Shown: one piece after another, positions 1 to 9,070 of the stretch
How positions within the stretch are numbered: the first letter of the stretch is position 1
Layout of the letters: each line of letters begins with the position of its first letter
Origin: a bacterium
Lineage (GTDB): Bacteria > Hydrogenedentota > Hydrogenedentia > Hydrogenedentiales > SLHB01
Length of the DNA: 24,607 bases
Direction of reading: 5' to 3'
Assembly (NCBI GenBank): GCA_024231375.1
Contig: JAAEQP010000899.1
Span: 1-24,607 of the forward strand
Program-made: the position numbers and the translations under genes
The notes under the pieces: generated by a model
The model's database searches: none
The model's input: only the letters and a program-made list of their open reading frames with translations
What the model was told of the DNA's origin: nothing

Positions 1-55
1 CCGCACTCTTCACCTTATCTTACATGTATACCCTTAGCACGTTACAAAGTTGCAT

Positions 56-84
56 CGGTGTCCGACAGGCCCATCGGACCACCG
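56..84 (-). terminator. Stem-loop downstream of gltD (weak terminator candidate)
   Basis: An inverted repeat lies 17 bases beyond the gltD stop: arms 56-65 and 74-84 pair over about ten base pairs with one bulged base, around an eight-base loop. It is placed as a transcript end for gltBD would be. No T-run follows on the minus strand, so it may only protect the mRNA 3' end or act with Rho. The rest of 1-100 holds nothing recognisable. Confidence 0.35.
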
Positions 85-100
85 AAGCGCACAGCCCATG

Positions 101-1618
101 CTACTTCTTGCAGGAGCACCCGGAACAGCAATCCTCGCTCACTGCGTCATAGCCGTGCGAACTCACACTCGGAAGATCGCTGCACCCCATCAGGGACTGA
201 TCCACCGCCCGCGCGGCTTCCCGACCCTCGTGGATGGCCCATACCACCAGCGACTGCCCGCGGCGGGCGTCGCCAGCAGCGAACACCTTGTCATTGCTTG
301 TCTTATAGCGATCCGGGCCGTCATATCCGGCGAGGATATTGCCGCGTCCGTCACGTTCGAGACCGAGCTTCGCCGAGATCGGTTCCTCGGGATGAACGAA
401 CCCAAGGGCGAGGAGCACCAGGTCGCACTCCAACTCGAACTCGCTGCCAGCAATCTCTTCGAATGAACGCCGCCCGTTCTCATCGGGTTCGGACCATTCC
501 AGCCGTACGGCCTGAAGCTTGGTGACCCGGCCGTTCTCGCCGACGAACCCCTTGGTCAGCACGCTCCAATCGCGTTCACCACCTTCTTCATGACTGGTCG
601 AGGTCCGAAGGATCAACGGCCATACCGGCCAGGGAGTTGACGGATTGTATTCAGACGGGGGCTTGGGCAGCAGCTCCAGCGACCAGATCTGCTTGGCGCC
701 TTGCCGGATCGACGTGCCGTGGCAGTCCGATCCCGTGTCGCCACCGCCGAGAATCACCACGCTCTTGTCCTTGGCGGTAATCTCGTCGCCCTCGACGTCC
801 TTGCCCGACACGCGGCGGTTCTGCTGCGACAGGAACTCCATGGCGAAATGGATGCCGCTCAATTCGCGGCCGGGGATCTCGAGGTCCCGAGGCTGGGTGG
901 ACCCAACCGTCAGAAGTACAGCGTCGTACTCACTGACCAGGTCGTTCGGGTCGATGTCTTCGCCGACCCAGGCGTTGCACTTGAATTCAACGCCTTCGGC
1001 TTCCATCTGGCGTATGCGATTGCGCACGAGCTGCTTGCCGAGTTTGAAGTCCGGGATTCCGTACATCAGGAGGCCGCCCGGCTCGTCGGCACGTTCGTAG
1101 ACCACCACCTTGTGGCTGGCGCGGCGCAGTTGTTGCGCGGCCGCCAGGCCCGCCGGGCCCGACCCGACGACGGCCACGGACTTTCCGGATTCCTGCTCGG
1201 GCGGTTCCGCCTGAATCCAGCCTTCGTCAAGACCACGTTCCGAAATGGCCCGCTCAATCAACTTGATCGTCACGGCCGGGTCCGTCACGCCGAGACAACA
1301 CGCCGCTTCACACGGCGCAGGGCAGACACGCCCGGTGAACTCGGGGAAATTGTTCGTGGAATGGAGCTTGTCGAGGGCCTCACGCCACAGATTGTCCTTC
1401 ACCAAATCGTTGAAGTCGGGGATGATGTTGCCGAGGGGACAACCGGACGTGCAGAACGGCACGCCGCAATTCATGCAGCGGTAGCCCTGGTCCCGCATCT
1501 TCTCCTCATCGAACCGCTCCGCGAATTCCTCAAAATGCTTCACGCGATCCGCAACCGGACGGTTGGGCGGAAGTTCGCGTTGATAGGTCATGAACCCGTC
1601 TTCTTTATTCGGACGCAT
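101..1618 (-). CDS. gltD: Glutamate synthase (NADPH) small subunit
   Basis: Beta subunit of glutamate synthase: takes electrons from NADPH through FAD and passes them via iron-sulfur clusters to GltB, for making glutamate from glutamine and 2-oxoglutarate in the cytoplasm. Seen: an N-terminal cysteine cluster (Cys48, 51, 56, 60; then Cys99, 103, 107), an FAD Rossmann motif GSGPAG near 152-157, an NADPH-type motif GGGDTGSD near 291-298 and a C-terminal FAD-contact motif (AAGDARRGQSLV). The length of 505 aa is a little above the usual ~470. I chose the ATG at 1618 because GGGAGG sits six bases upstream; the ORF runs further, to 1657, without such a site. The start overlaps the end of gltB by 14 bases, implying translational coupling. 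Oddity: the C terminus ends in a Cys-rich tail (CCSGCSCKK). Confidence 0.96.
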   Translation of the reverse strand: MRPNKEDGFMTYQRELPPNRPVADRVKHFEEFAERFDEEKMRDQGYRCMNCGVPFCTSGCPLGNIIPDFNDLVKDNLWREALDKLHSTNNFPEFTGRVCPAPCEAACCLGVTDPAVTIKLIERAISERGLDEGWIQAEPPEQESGKSVAVVGSGPAGLAAAQQLRRASHKVVVYERADEPGGLLMYGIPDFKLGKQLVRNRIRQMEAEGVEFKCNAWVGEDIDPNDLVSEYDAVLLTVGSTQPRDLEIPGRELSGIHFAMEFLSQQNRRVSGKDVEGDEITAKDKSVVILGGGDTGSDCHGTSIRQGAKQIWSLELLPKPPSEYNPSTPWPVWPLILRTSTSHEEGGERDWSVLTKGFVGENGRVTKLQAVRLEWSEPDENGRRSFEEIAGSEFELECDLVLLALGFVHPEEPISAKLGLERDGRGNILAGYDGPDRYKTSNDKVFAAGDARRGQSLVVWAIHEGREAARAVDQSLMGCSDLPSVSSHGYDAVSEDCCSGCSCKK

Positions 1619-4600
1619 GCTCGACCTCCCACTCTTTCCGCTGCCCGCCATGAGCATCGATTCCCTTCAGCACGCGCGCATACTCACGCGGCATCACACG
1701 CACGAAGTGCTTCTGTTCCTCCTCCCAGTTGCCGAGGATGTCCTGAGCAACCGTACTTCCGGTGTGTTTGACGTGCCGTTCCAGCATGTGTTGCAGTTGG
1801 GGAATGCTCAACGCGTGCAGAGGCTTGAGGTCCACCATCTCCGTGTTGCAGTGCGCAGGGAAGGCGCCATCGGGGTCGTACACAAAGGCGATGCCGCCGC
1901 TCATGCCCGCCGCGAAGTTCCTGCCCGTGGGCCCGAGGATAACGGCCCGGCCGCCCGTCATGTATTCGCAGCCATGGTCGCCCACGCCTTCAACCACGGT
2001 CCAGGCCCCGCTGTTGCGCACGCAGAATCGTTCGCCGGCCAATCCACGGAGGTAGGCCTCGCCGCCCGTAGCGCCGTACAGGGCCACGTTGCCGACCACC
2101 ACATGTTCTTCGGGCACGATGGGGCACTCGCCCGGCGGCCTGACGATGATCTTGCCGCCTGACAGGCCCTTGCCGCAGTAGTCGTTGGCCTCGCCGGTCA
2201 CTGCGAGGGTCACGCCCTGGATCGCAAAGGCTCCGAAGCTCTGCCCCGCGGTGCCCGTGCAATCGATTCGGATGGTGTCATCTTTCAATCGACCGGTGTA
2301 CATGCCCAGCTTGAACCGTCTCGTCAATGTGCTGGAAAGCATGGTGCCCACAGTCCGGTCCGTGTTGCGGATGTCTACGGCCAGCCGTAGCGGTTCGACG
2401 GCATCAACAGAGGACGCGTCCAACACCGGTTTGGCCATCTCGATCAACGTGTTGTCGAGGGCCTGGTCGATGCCGTGGTCCTGGGTCTGCGAGCAGTACA
2501 GGGTTTCGTTCTCCCACGGCTTGGCCACCTTAAGGATCCGCGACAGGTCAAGCTTCCGTGCCTTCCAGTGGTCCGGGTGGGGGTCGAACTCCAGCATGTC
2601 CGCCCGGCCAACCATCTCGTCAACCGTGCGGAACCCCAACTCGCCCATAATCTCACGCACTTCTTCCGCGACGAAGAAGAAGTAGTTGACCACATGATCG
2701 GGCTTACCCGCGAACTTCTTGCGAAGCTCGGGATCCTGCGTCGCCACTCCGACGGGACATGTGTTGAGGTGACACTTGCGCATCATGATGCACCCGGTGG
2801 CCACCAACGGCATGGTCGCGAACCCGACCTCATCCGCTCCCAGCAAGAAGGCGATGGCCACGTCACGGCCCGTCTTCATCTGACCGTCGGTCTGCACCCG
2901 GATCCGGCTTCGGAGATTGTTCTCTACCAACACCTGCTGCGTCTCGGCAAGGCCAAGCTCCCACGGGAGTCCGCAATGCTTGATCGAACTTAGCGGGGAT
3001 GCGCCCGTGCCGCCCACGTCTCCCGATACCAGGACCAGGTCGGCCTTGCCCTTCGAGACGCCGGCCGCGATGGTGCCTACGCCCACTTCGGAGACCAGTT
3101 TGACCGATACCGCGGCCTCGGTGTTCGAGTTCTTGAGATCGTGAATGAGCTGGGCCAAGTCTTCGATGGAGTAAATGTCATGGTGCGGGGGAGGCGAGAT
3201 CAGCTCCACGCCCGGCGTTGAATACCGCACCTTGGCGATCTCGTCGAACACCTTGTGCCCGGGGAGTTGGCCGCCTTCGCCCGGCTTTGCGCCCTGGGCC
3301 ATCTTGATCTGCAACTCGTCCGCGTTCACCAAGTATTCGTTTGTCACGCCGAATCGGCCCGAAGCCACTTGCTTGATGGCGCTACGCCGTGTGTCGCCGT
3401 TCGGATCGGGTTCGAATCGGTTCGGGTCCTCGCCGCCTTCGCCGGTGTTGCTCCGGCCGCCAATCCGGTTCATGGCGATGGCGAGGGTCTCGTGTGCCTC
3501 TTTGCTGATGGAGCCGAACGACATGGCGCCCGTGCAGAATCGTTTCACGATATCCTTCACCGGTTCGACCTCATCGAGAGGTACCGGCGTGGCGCCCTTG
3601 AACTTCAGCAGCCCACGCAACGCAGAGAGATTGCGGTTCCGGTCGTTGACGTGCTCGGCGAATTCCTTGTATCGCTCGCGGTTGTTCTTCCTCACCGCGT
3701 GCTGCAACGAGGCAATGGTGTCGGGGTTCACCTGGTGGTACTCGCCGCGGCGGCGCCACTGGTAGCTGCCACCCGGATCGAGGTCGCGCGGACGCGCGTG
3801 ACTTGCCGGATAGGCTACCGCGTGACGAAGCAAGGTCTCACGGGCGACATCCTCGATATCGATCCCCTCCACCCGCGACGCCGTACCGGTGAAGCAACGA
3901 TCCACGAGCTTCGAACTGAGTCCGAGGGCCTCAAAGATCTGAGCGCCACGATAGCTGTGCTGCGTCGAGATGCCAATCTTCGACATGGTCTTCAGCATGC
4001 CCTTCTCGACCGCCTTGACGAAGTTCGCGCAGGCTTCGCCCTCGCGTTCCTCGGCGACTCGGCTCTCGCGAACCAGGTCCTTGACCGTTTCAAGCGCAAG
4101 ATAGGGATTCACTGCTCCCGCGCCATACCCGGTTAGCAGGCAGAAGTGCATCACTTCCCGGGCCTCGCCGGTCTCGACGACAAGGCCGCAGTGTGTACGA
4201 GTCTGCTCATGCACGAGGTGTTCATGCACGGCCCCAGTCGCCATGAGGCTGGGGATGGGCGCGTGTTCAGAATCGACGCCACGGTCCGACAGCACGATGA
4301 GGCTGACCCCCTTCTCAATGAGGGAGGATGCCTCCGCACAGATACGGTCCAGGGCGGCCTCGAGTGCGGCAGGTCCGCCCGCCGCAGAAAACAAGGTCGA
4401 AATGGTTGCCGCTTTGAGGCCCGGCGCGTCGAGGGCCTTGATGTAGGCAAGCTGTTCATCCGTGATGATAGGCGACGCGAGATGGAGTTTCTCGCAGTGT
4501 TCGGGAGTCTCGCCCAACAGGTTCTGCTCGGGGCCGATATCCGTTTCAAGCGACATGACGATGCTCTCGCGGATCGGGTCGATGGGCGGATTGGTCACCT

Positions 4601-6164
4601 GCGCGAATAGCTGCTTGAAGTAGTTGAAAAGGAGCTGAGGCCGACTGGAGAGCACCGCCAATGGGGTGTCATTGCCCATGGACCCAATCGGCTCTTTGCC
4701 GTCACGAGCCATGGGTTCGAGGATGATCTTGGTGTCCTCAAGCGTGTATCCGAACACCTGCTGGCGCTCAAGCAGCGGCGTTTCCTCTGTGTCCGGAGAG
4801 GCGTCGCACGCCGCCGGCAGCGTATGCCGGTGCGTGTCCAACCACGCGCGGTAAGGCTGACGGCTGCACAGTTCGTCCTTGATGGCCTCGTCGTCCAGAA
4901 TCCGGTGCTGCTCCGTGTCGATCAGGAACATGCGGCCTGCTTCGAGCCGGCCCTTCTTCACGATCTTCTCTTGCGGCACGTCCAGGACACCGGCCTCGGA
5001 CGCCATGACGACGAAGTCGTCGGTGGTCACCCAGAAGCGCGACGGGCGTAGCCCGTTGCGGTCGAGTACGGCGCCGACCCGGATCCCGTCCGTGAAGGCG
5101 ATGGAGGAGGGACCGTCCCACGGCTCCTGCATGCACGCGTGGTATTCATAGAAGGCCCGCTGCTTGTCCGACATGGACTCGTGGCCGCTCCAGGGCTCCG
5201 GAATGAGCATCATCATTGCGTGCGCGGCCGACCGGCCGCCCTGAGCCAATAGTTCGAATGTCGCATCCAGACTGGCCGAGTCGCTTGCACCTTCCGTGTG
5301 GACAGGCGCCAGCTTGGCAATCTCGTCGCCGTATAGCGGATGCTGCAAGTGCGCCTCGCGCGACCGCATCATGTTGAGGTTGCCGCGAAGCGTGTTGATC
5401 TCGCCGTTGTGGCAGAGGTACCGGAACGGCTGTGCCAGAGGCCAGGTAGGCAAGGTGTTGGTGCTGTACCGCTGGTGCACCAACGCCAACCGGCTCTCGA
5501 ACTGCGGGTTGGCCAGGTCGGGGTAGTAGGGCGCCATCTGATTGGCGAGCATCAGCCCCTTGTAGCAAATGGTTCGAGCGGACAGGCTCGTGACGTAGAA
5601 CATGTCGTCCGCATCGACATCCGAAGCCGCCACTCCGCTTTCGATGACTTTCCGGAGGATGTATAGCCGGCGTTCGAACTCGGGTTCGTCGGCGATGTCA
5701 GCGCTGCGACCGACGAACACCTGCTCCATCACGGGCTCGTTCGTTCGCGCAAGCCAGCCGATGGCATTGGAGTCCCGCGGGACCTCGCGCCAGCCCAGGC
5801 ATGCCAACCCTTCGGCCGCGATGGATTTTTCGATAATCGCCTTACATTTGGCACGATCTTCGGCCGATGTCGGCAGGAAGATCATCCCTACACCGAAGCT
5901 CCCGGCGTCCGGCAATGCGAACCCCAGCTTCTCGGCTTCCGTGGCGAAGAACCGGTGCGGCATCTGAAGCAGAATGCCCGCTCCGTCTCCAGTGTTTTCG
6001 TCGCAACCACAAGCCCCTCGATGTACAAGATTCTCAAGTACTTGGATGCCCTGTTCGACGATTTTGTGGGTTGGCTCTCCCCCCAGATTGGCGACGAATC
6101 CGACCCCGCAGGCGTCATGCTCGTAGAGGGGGCTGTACAGACCGTCGGTAGACATGTGTCTCAT
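1605..6164 (-). CDS. gltB: Glutamate synthase (NADPH) large subunit
   Basis: Alpha subunit of glutamate synthase: hydrolyses glutamine and channels ammonia to a second site, where 2-oxoglutarate is reductively aminated to glutamate. Domains in order: class II glutamine amidotransferase with nucleophile Cys19 (EHDACGVGF), exposed after removal of an 18-residue propeptide; a central linker domain; the FMN-binding synthase barrel (about 830-1210) with the 3Fe-4S ligands Cys1125, Cys1131 and Cys1136; and the C-terminal GXGXG beta-helix (about 1270-1480). The 1519 aa are normal for a bacterial GltB. The frame is open to a GTG at 6200, but that codon lies in a leader hairpin; the ATG at 6164 has GGTGA seven bases upstream and gives the usual short propeptide. 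First gene of gltBD. Confidence 0.96.
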   Translation of the reverse strand: MRHMSTDGLYSPLYEHDACGVGFVANLGGEPTHKIVEQGIQVLENLVHRGACGCDENTGDGAGILLQMPHRFFATEAEKLGFALPDAGSFGVGMIFLPTSAEDRAKCKAIIEKSIAAEGLACLGWREVPRDSNAIGWLARTNEPVMEQVFVGRSADIADEPEFERRLYILRKVIESGVAASDVDADDMFYVTSLSARTICYKGLMLANQMAPYYPDLANPQFESRLALVHQRYSTNTLPTWPLAQPFRYLCHNGEINTLRGNLNMMRSREAHLQHPLYGDEIAKLAPVHTEGASDSASLDATFELLAQGGRSAAHAMMMLIPEPWSGHESMSDKQRAFYEYHACMQEPWDGPSSIAFTDGIRVGAVLDRNGLRPSRFWVTTDDFVVMASEAGVLDVPQEKIVKKGRLEAGRMFLIDTEQHRILDDEAIKDELCSRQPYRAWLDTHRHTLPAACDASPDTEETPLLERQQVFGYTLEDTKIILEPMARDGKEPIGSMGNDTPLAVLSSRPQLLFNYFKQLFAQVTNPPIDPIRESIVMSLETDIGPEQNLLGETPEHCEKLHLASPIITDEQLAYIKALDAPGLKAATISTLFSAAGGPAALEAALDRICAEASSLIEKGVSLIVLSDRGVDSEHAPIPSLMATGAVHEHLVHEQTRTHCGLVVETGEAREVMHFCLLTGYGAGAVNPYLALETVKDLVRESRVAEEREGEACANFVKAVEKGMLKTMSKIGISTQHSYRGAQIFEALGLSSKLVDRCFTGTASRVEGIDIEDVARETLLRHAVAYPASHARPRDLDPGGSYQWRRRGEYHQVNPDTIASLQHAVRKNNRERYKEFAEHVNDRNRNLSALRGLLKFKGATPVPLDEVEPVKDIVKRFCTGAMSFGSISKEAHETLAIAMNRIGGRSNTGEGGEDPNRFEPDPNGDTRRSAIKQVASGRFGVTNEYLVNADELQIKMAQGAKPGEGGQLPGHKVFDEIAKVRYSTPGVELISPPPHHDIYSIEDLAQLIHDLKNSNTEAAVSVKLVSEVGVGTIAAGVSKGKADLVLVSGDVGGTGASPLSSIKHCGLPWELGLAETQQVLVENNLRSRIRVQTDGQMKTGRDVAIAFLLGADEVGFATMPLVATGCIMMRKCHLNTCPVGVATQDPELRKKFAGKPDHVVNYFFFVAEEVREIMGELGFRTVDEMVGRADMLEFDPHPDHWKARKLDLSRILKVAKPWENETLYCSQTQDHGIDQALDNTLIEMAKPVLDASSVDAVEPLRLAVDIRNTDRTVGTMLSSTLTRRFKLGMYTGRLKDDTIRIDCTGTAGQSFGAFAIQGVTLAVTGEANDYCGKGLSGGKIIVRPPGECPIVPEEHVVVGNVALYGATGGEAYLRGLAGERFCVRNSGAWTVVEGVGDHGCEYMTGGRAVILGPTGRNFAAGMSGGIAFVYDPDGAFPAHCNTEMVDLKPLHALSIPQLQHMLERHVKHTGSTVAQDILGNWEEEQKHFVRVMPREYARVLKGIDAHGGQRKEWEVEHASE

Positions 6165-6194
6165 GTGTGGTTCACCATTGCCTTTCGTTGCACA

Positions 6195-6234
6195 ATTCAC
6201 GGTTTGCGAGGTGCGGCACCAGCGTGCCGTGAAT
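6195..6234 (-). promoter_or_regulatory. Alternative hairpins in the gltB leader
   Basis: Two inverted repeats share bases. The outer has perfect eight-base arms ATTCACGG / CCGTGAAT at 6227-6234 and 6195-6202. The inner has perfect six-base arms CGGCAC / GTGCCG at 6224-6229 and 6214-6219 with a four-base loop. Bases 6227-6229 belong to both, so the full stems compete. The structure ends about 30 bases before the gltB start. A regulatory role is inference; it matches no riboswitch class I recognise. Confidence 0.4.
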
Positions 6235-6289
6235 CGGCCCTACGGAGATTCCCCCTCGAATCGCCGCAGAACAGATAATGTGGCCTACT

Positions 6290-6319
6290 ATCGTACTAAA
6301 TCCCCGGATTCCGAGTCAA
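6290..6319 (-). promoter_or_regulatory. Candidate sigma70-like promoter of gltBD
   Basis: On the minus strand TTGACT (6319-6314) is followed after 18 bases by TACGAT (6295-6290); they match the consensus hexamers at five and four of six positions. Transcription would begin near 6283 and give a leader of about 120 bases containing the hairpins at 6195-6234. No clear NtrC or sigma54 site was seen. Confidence 0.5.
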
Positions 6320-6426
6320 ATTCAGGCCGTCGGATAGACTCCCTCATCTCAGGTAGACAGCTTAAGGATCCGACCGATTTCCCGTATCCACCCGGCCGAC
6401 ATGCCCTACCCGCCCGGCGACAAGGG

Positions 6427-6435
6427 TGATACACT
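6427..6435 (+). promoter_or_regulatory. Candidate extended -10 promoter of the sensor/phosphatase gene
   Basis: TGATACACT is an extended -10 element (TG, one base, then TACACT with four of six consensus bases). No good -35 hexamer lies at the right distance, which extended -10 promoters can tolerate. The start would be near 6442, a 5' leader of roughly 47 bases beginning at the hairpin. Confidence 0.33.
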
Positions 6436-6444
6436 GGGTCTCGG

Positions 6445-6464
6445 GCGGCGCTTCCACGCGCCGC
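6445..6464 (+). promoter_or_regulatory. GC hairpin just before the ribosome binding site
   Basis: Perfect seven-base arms GCGGCGC / GCGCCGC flank a six-base loop. An alternative pairing GGCGGC (6444-6449) with GCCGCC (6467-6472) would reach the edge of the Shine-Dalgarno AGGGAGGA (6473-6480). Switching between them could modulate translation of the downstream gene; this is inference. Confidence 0.35.
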
Positions 6465-6489
6465 GTGCCGCCAGGGAGGAACGCCACTC

Positions 6490-9048
6490 ATGACGTCAGG
6501 TGTAGGATATCTCGTTTGTGAGGCACTGCTTGCCTATGCGGTGGTGCTGGGCGTTCACACCCTTCGTCACCGATGGAGCCTCGCCCCCACCTATGCCGCC
6601 CTCGGCACCTACACCGCGCTGATGGTCTGGACCACGGACACGGGGATTCACGTCGAAGCCGGAGGTTTCACCATACTGGTGGGGTCCGGAGTGTTCTTTG
6701 TGGCGGTTCTGCTCGGCGTCTTTGTCCTCTATGTCTTCGACGGGCCCCGTTCGGCCCGTATCGGGATTGCGTGTGCTCTGGGCGCGACGGTGGTAGCCCC
6801 CGCCGCGGCATTCGCTCTCAAGGCTCACGGACTGCTTCAAGGCGCTGGCTTCACGGAGTTCGTGCCGTACTCGGCCGTTCGCCTGTACGTGGCCTCAAGC
6901 GGCGCGTTGCTGGCGGACTTCCTCTTCATTGCAGTGCTGTGGCAGTTCATGAACAACGAATGGCGATTCCTGCCCCTGACACTCCGGGTGCTGCTGTCTC
7001 TCCTGGGAGCGCTGTGGCTGGACGCACTCGTCTTCGTTACCGGCGCATTCGCGGGCGACGAGTTGTACTGGGGGATCCTGAGCGGCCATATCGTGACGCG
7101 CGCCGGCGTGGCGTTTGTCGCATCGCCCCTCGTGGCGGTCTATTTCAGACGTGAGCAACGCGTGCTGGGCGCCGAGCCGGAGCGGAGACCCCTCCTCGCG
7201 ATCCTGCACCCGAGTTCGCGGGCCGAACGGGACCTATCGACCGCGCGTCGTGAAATCGAACGGCGCAAGCGGGCGGAGATCGACCTCCGAGGGCGAGATG
7301 CCATCCTGGAGGCGGTGGGCCACGCCGCGGAACGGTTCCTCGAAGCACGCAACTGGGAAGCGAACGCGCAGGACGTGCTGGCACGGCTCGGGAACGCGGC
7401 CCATGTCAGCAGGGTCTACGTGTTCCAACATGTGGAGGACGAGTCCGGTGTGCGATGCATGAGCCATCGGTTCGAATGGACTGCCCCCGGGATTGAACCT
7501 CAGCTTGAGAACCCGACCCTTCAGCGGTTGCCGTATGCCACGGGCCCGTTCGGCCGGTGGGACCCCCTGCTCCAGCGCGGAGACGTTGTCCATGGTCATG
7601 TGCGAGACCTCCCCTCGGTGGAGCGCCAGGCCCTATCGGGGCTTGGCATACTGTCGGTCGCCGTCGTCCCGGTATTCGTTGACGCCGAATGCTGGGGATT
7701 CATCGGATTCGACGACAGCACGCGCGAGCATACGTGGTCACCCGCCGAAATCGACGCCCTCCGAGCGGCGGCGGGCACGGTGGGCGCAGCCATCCAGCGG
7801 GCCCGCACAGAGGGTGCACTCGAAGCGGCCCGCCTGAACGAATTGGAGATCGGGTCGCGCATCGAGGAAATTCTGCTTCACGGAAGACTCGCGCGCAGCG
7901 TGCGAGGTGCGGCCGTGGCGGCCCTTTCGGTCCCCTCGCAACACCTTGACGGGGATTTCTACGATCTGCAGCCCCATGGGGCGACCTGCTTCGACGTGCT
8001 CGTGGGCGATGTCATGGGCAAGGGGATCCTCGCTGCCTTGATCGGCGCTGGCACGAAGCACCACGTGCTTCGCTCCCTTTCCGGCCTCATGACAGCTAGC
8101 CGCCAGGGCACACCACCGGCCCCCGCTGCGATTGTCACTGAGGTCGACGCAGAGGTGACGCCGCGGCTAATGGCACTGGAACGATTCCTCACCCTGTGCT
8201 ATGCCCGAATCGATCTGATGTCCCGAACAGTCACGATCGTGGACTGCGGCCACACACGCACGGTCCACTTCCGTGCCGGGACCGGTCGAACCGAGTTCAT
8301 CCAGGGGAACAGCCTGCCTCTGGGGTTCATCGAAGACCAAACGTACGAACAGGTTTCCAGGACCATAGAGGAAGGCGACGTTCTCCTTTTCTATTCGGAC
8401 GGCGTCACGGAAGCGGCCAATCTCGACAGGGTGCCCTTCGGGCAGGAACGCTTGGCGGCACTGGTGCAGGCACATGCACACACCTACCCCCATGAATTGC
8501 TTCGACGGATTCAGCAGTCGGTGCTGGAGTTCGCCGAATCCGAAGAACTGGCCGATGATTTCACGTGCATCGCCGTAGCGGTGTTGCCGGAGGGACACGT
8601 CACCGGAGACCTGCAAGTCTCCAGCAACCTCGCCGAGCTGCGACGCGTCCGAACCTTCGTTGAGTCATTGGTCCGTGGGGAAGGAGCGAAGGAGTCTGCT
8701 CTCGGCGACGAAGTCTTGGCCCAGATCGAACTCGCCGTGCATGAGGCCGTCGCCAACGTGATTGAGCACGTACACCACGAGAACCCTGACGAGCCCATCT
8801 TGGTAACGGGGCACCTGTCAGCCGACGAGCTGGCATTCGGCATTCACTATGCCGGGCCCGTGTTCGATCCCGCATCCGCACCCGCCCCGGAGTTGGACAG
8901 CGCCGATCCCGCTGCCCATCGCGACCGCGGCCGGGGGGTGTTCATCATTCGGGAAGTATTCGACGAGTACCGCTGCACCGAGACTTCACCCGGCCAGGTG
9001 TGCGTCTCGCTCGTGAAGAATCTCGACGCAGCTACTCCCCCGGCCTGA
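6490..9048 (+). CDS. Membrane GAF-SpoIIE phosphatase fused to an RsbW-like kinase domain
   Basis: Likely regulator of a partner-switching pathway, acting on phosphorylated anti-sigma-factor antagonists. Order: six or seven hydrophobic segments (1-220), a charged coiled-coil-like linker (240-270), a GAF domain (about 275-440), a SpoIIE/PP2C phosphatase (about 465-700) with metal-site motifs at Asp489, Asp507, FYSDG (634-638) and Asp689-Asp690, and a C-terminal HATPase_c domain (about 705-845) with N-box Glu752/Asn756 and G-box RGRG (813-816). Both enzymatic halves look intact. The TM part recalls 7TM sensor or VUT-like segments, but I cannot assign its ligand. The start has AGGGAGGA nine bases upstream. 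Single-gene unit, divergent from gltB and convergent with 9071-9979. No STAS antagonist or sigma factor is in the window, so the partner is unknown. Confidence 0.88.
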   Translation: MTSGVGYLVCEALLAYAVVLGVHTLRHRWSLAPTYAALGTYTALMVWTTDTGIHVEAGGFTILVGSGVFFVAVLLGVFVLYVFDGPRSARIGIACALGATVVAPAAAFALKAHGLLQGAGFTEFVPYSAVRLYVASSGALLADFLFIAVLWQFMNNEWRFLPLTLRVLLSLLGALWLDALVFVTGAFAGDELYWGILSGHIVTRAGVAFVASPLVAVYFRREQRVLGAEPERRPLLAILHPSSRAERDLSTARREIERRKRAEIDLRGRDAILEAVGHAAERFLEARNWEANAQDVLARLGNAAHVSRVYVFQHVEDESGVRCMSHRFEWTAPGIEPQLENPTLQRLPYATGPFGRWDPLLQRGDVVHGHVRDLPSVERQALSGLGILSVAVVPVFVDAECWGFIGFDDSTREHTWSPAEIDALRAAAGTVGAAIQRARTEGALEAARLNELEIGSRIEEILLHGRLARSVRGAAVAALSVPSQHLDGDFYDLQPHGATCFDVLVGDVMGKGILAALIGAGTKHHVLRSLSGLMTASRQGTPPAPAAIVTEVDAEVTPRLMALERFLTLCYARIDLMSRTVTIVDCGHTRTVHFRAGTGRTEFIQGNSLPLGFIEDQTYEQVSRTIEEGDVLLFYSDGVTEAANLDRVPFGQERLAALVQAHAHTYPHELLRRIQQSVLEFAESEELADDFTCIAVAVLPEGHVTGDLQVSSNLAELRRVRTFVESLVRGEGAKESALGDEVLAQIELAVHEAVANVIEHVHHENPDEPILVTGHLSADELAFGIHYAGPVFDPASAPAPELDSADPAAHRDRGRGVFIIREVFDEYRCTETSPGQVCVSLVKNLDAATPPA

Positions 9049-9070
9049 CCGCCTCGCGCGCCGCTGGTGA

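Larger units (their letters stand above)
6165..6489. other. Divergent intergenic region between gltB and the sensor gene
   Basis: About 325 bases without a gene. It holds the gltBD promoter and leader hairpins on the minus strand, and on the plus strand an extended -10 motif (6427-6435), a GC hairpin (6445-6464) and the ribosome binding site of the next gene. Between about 6320 and 6425 I see no further structure. Confidence 0.7.

Noticed and set aside
1619..1657. Upstream start for gltD at 1657
   Set aside because: It would deepen the overlap with gltB to 53 bases; the ATG at 1618 has GGGAGG at ideal spacing.
701..1771. 356-codon plus-strand frame across gltD and the end of gltB
   Set aside because: The minus-strand genes carry all glutamate synthase motifs in full; this frame spans two genes and shows no domain.
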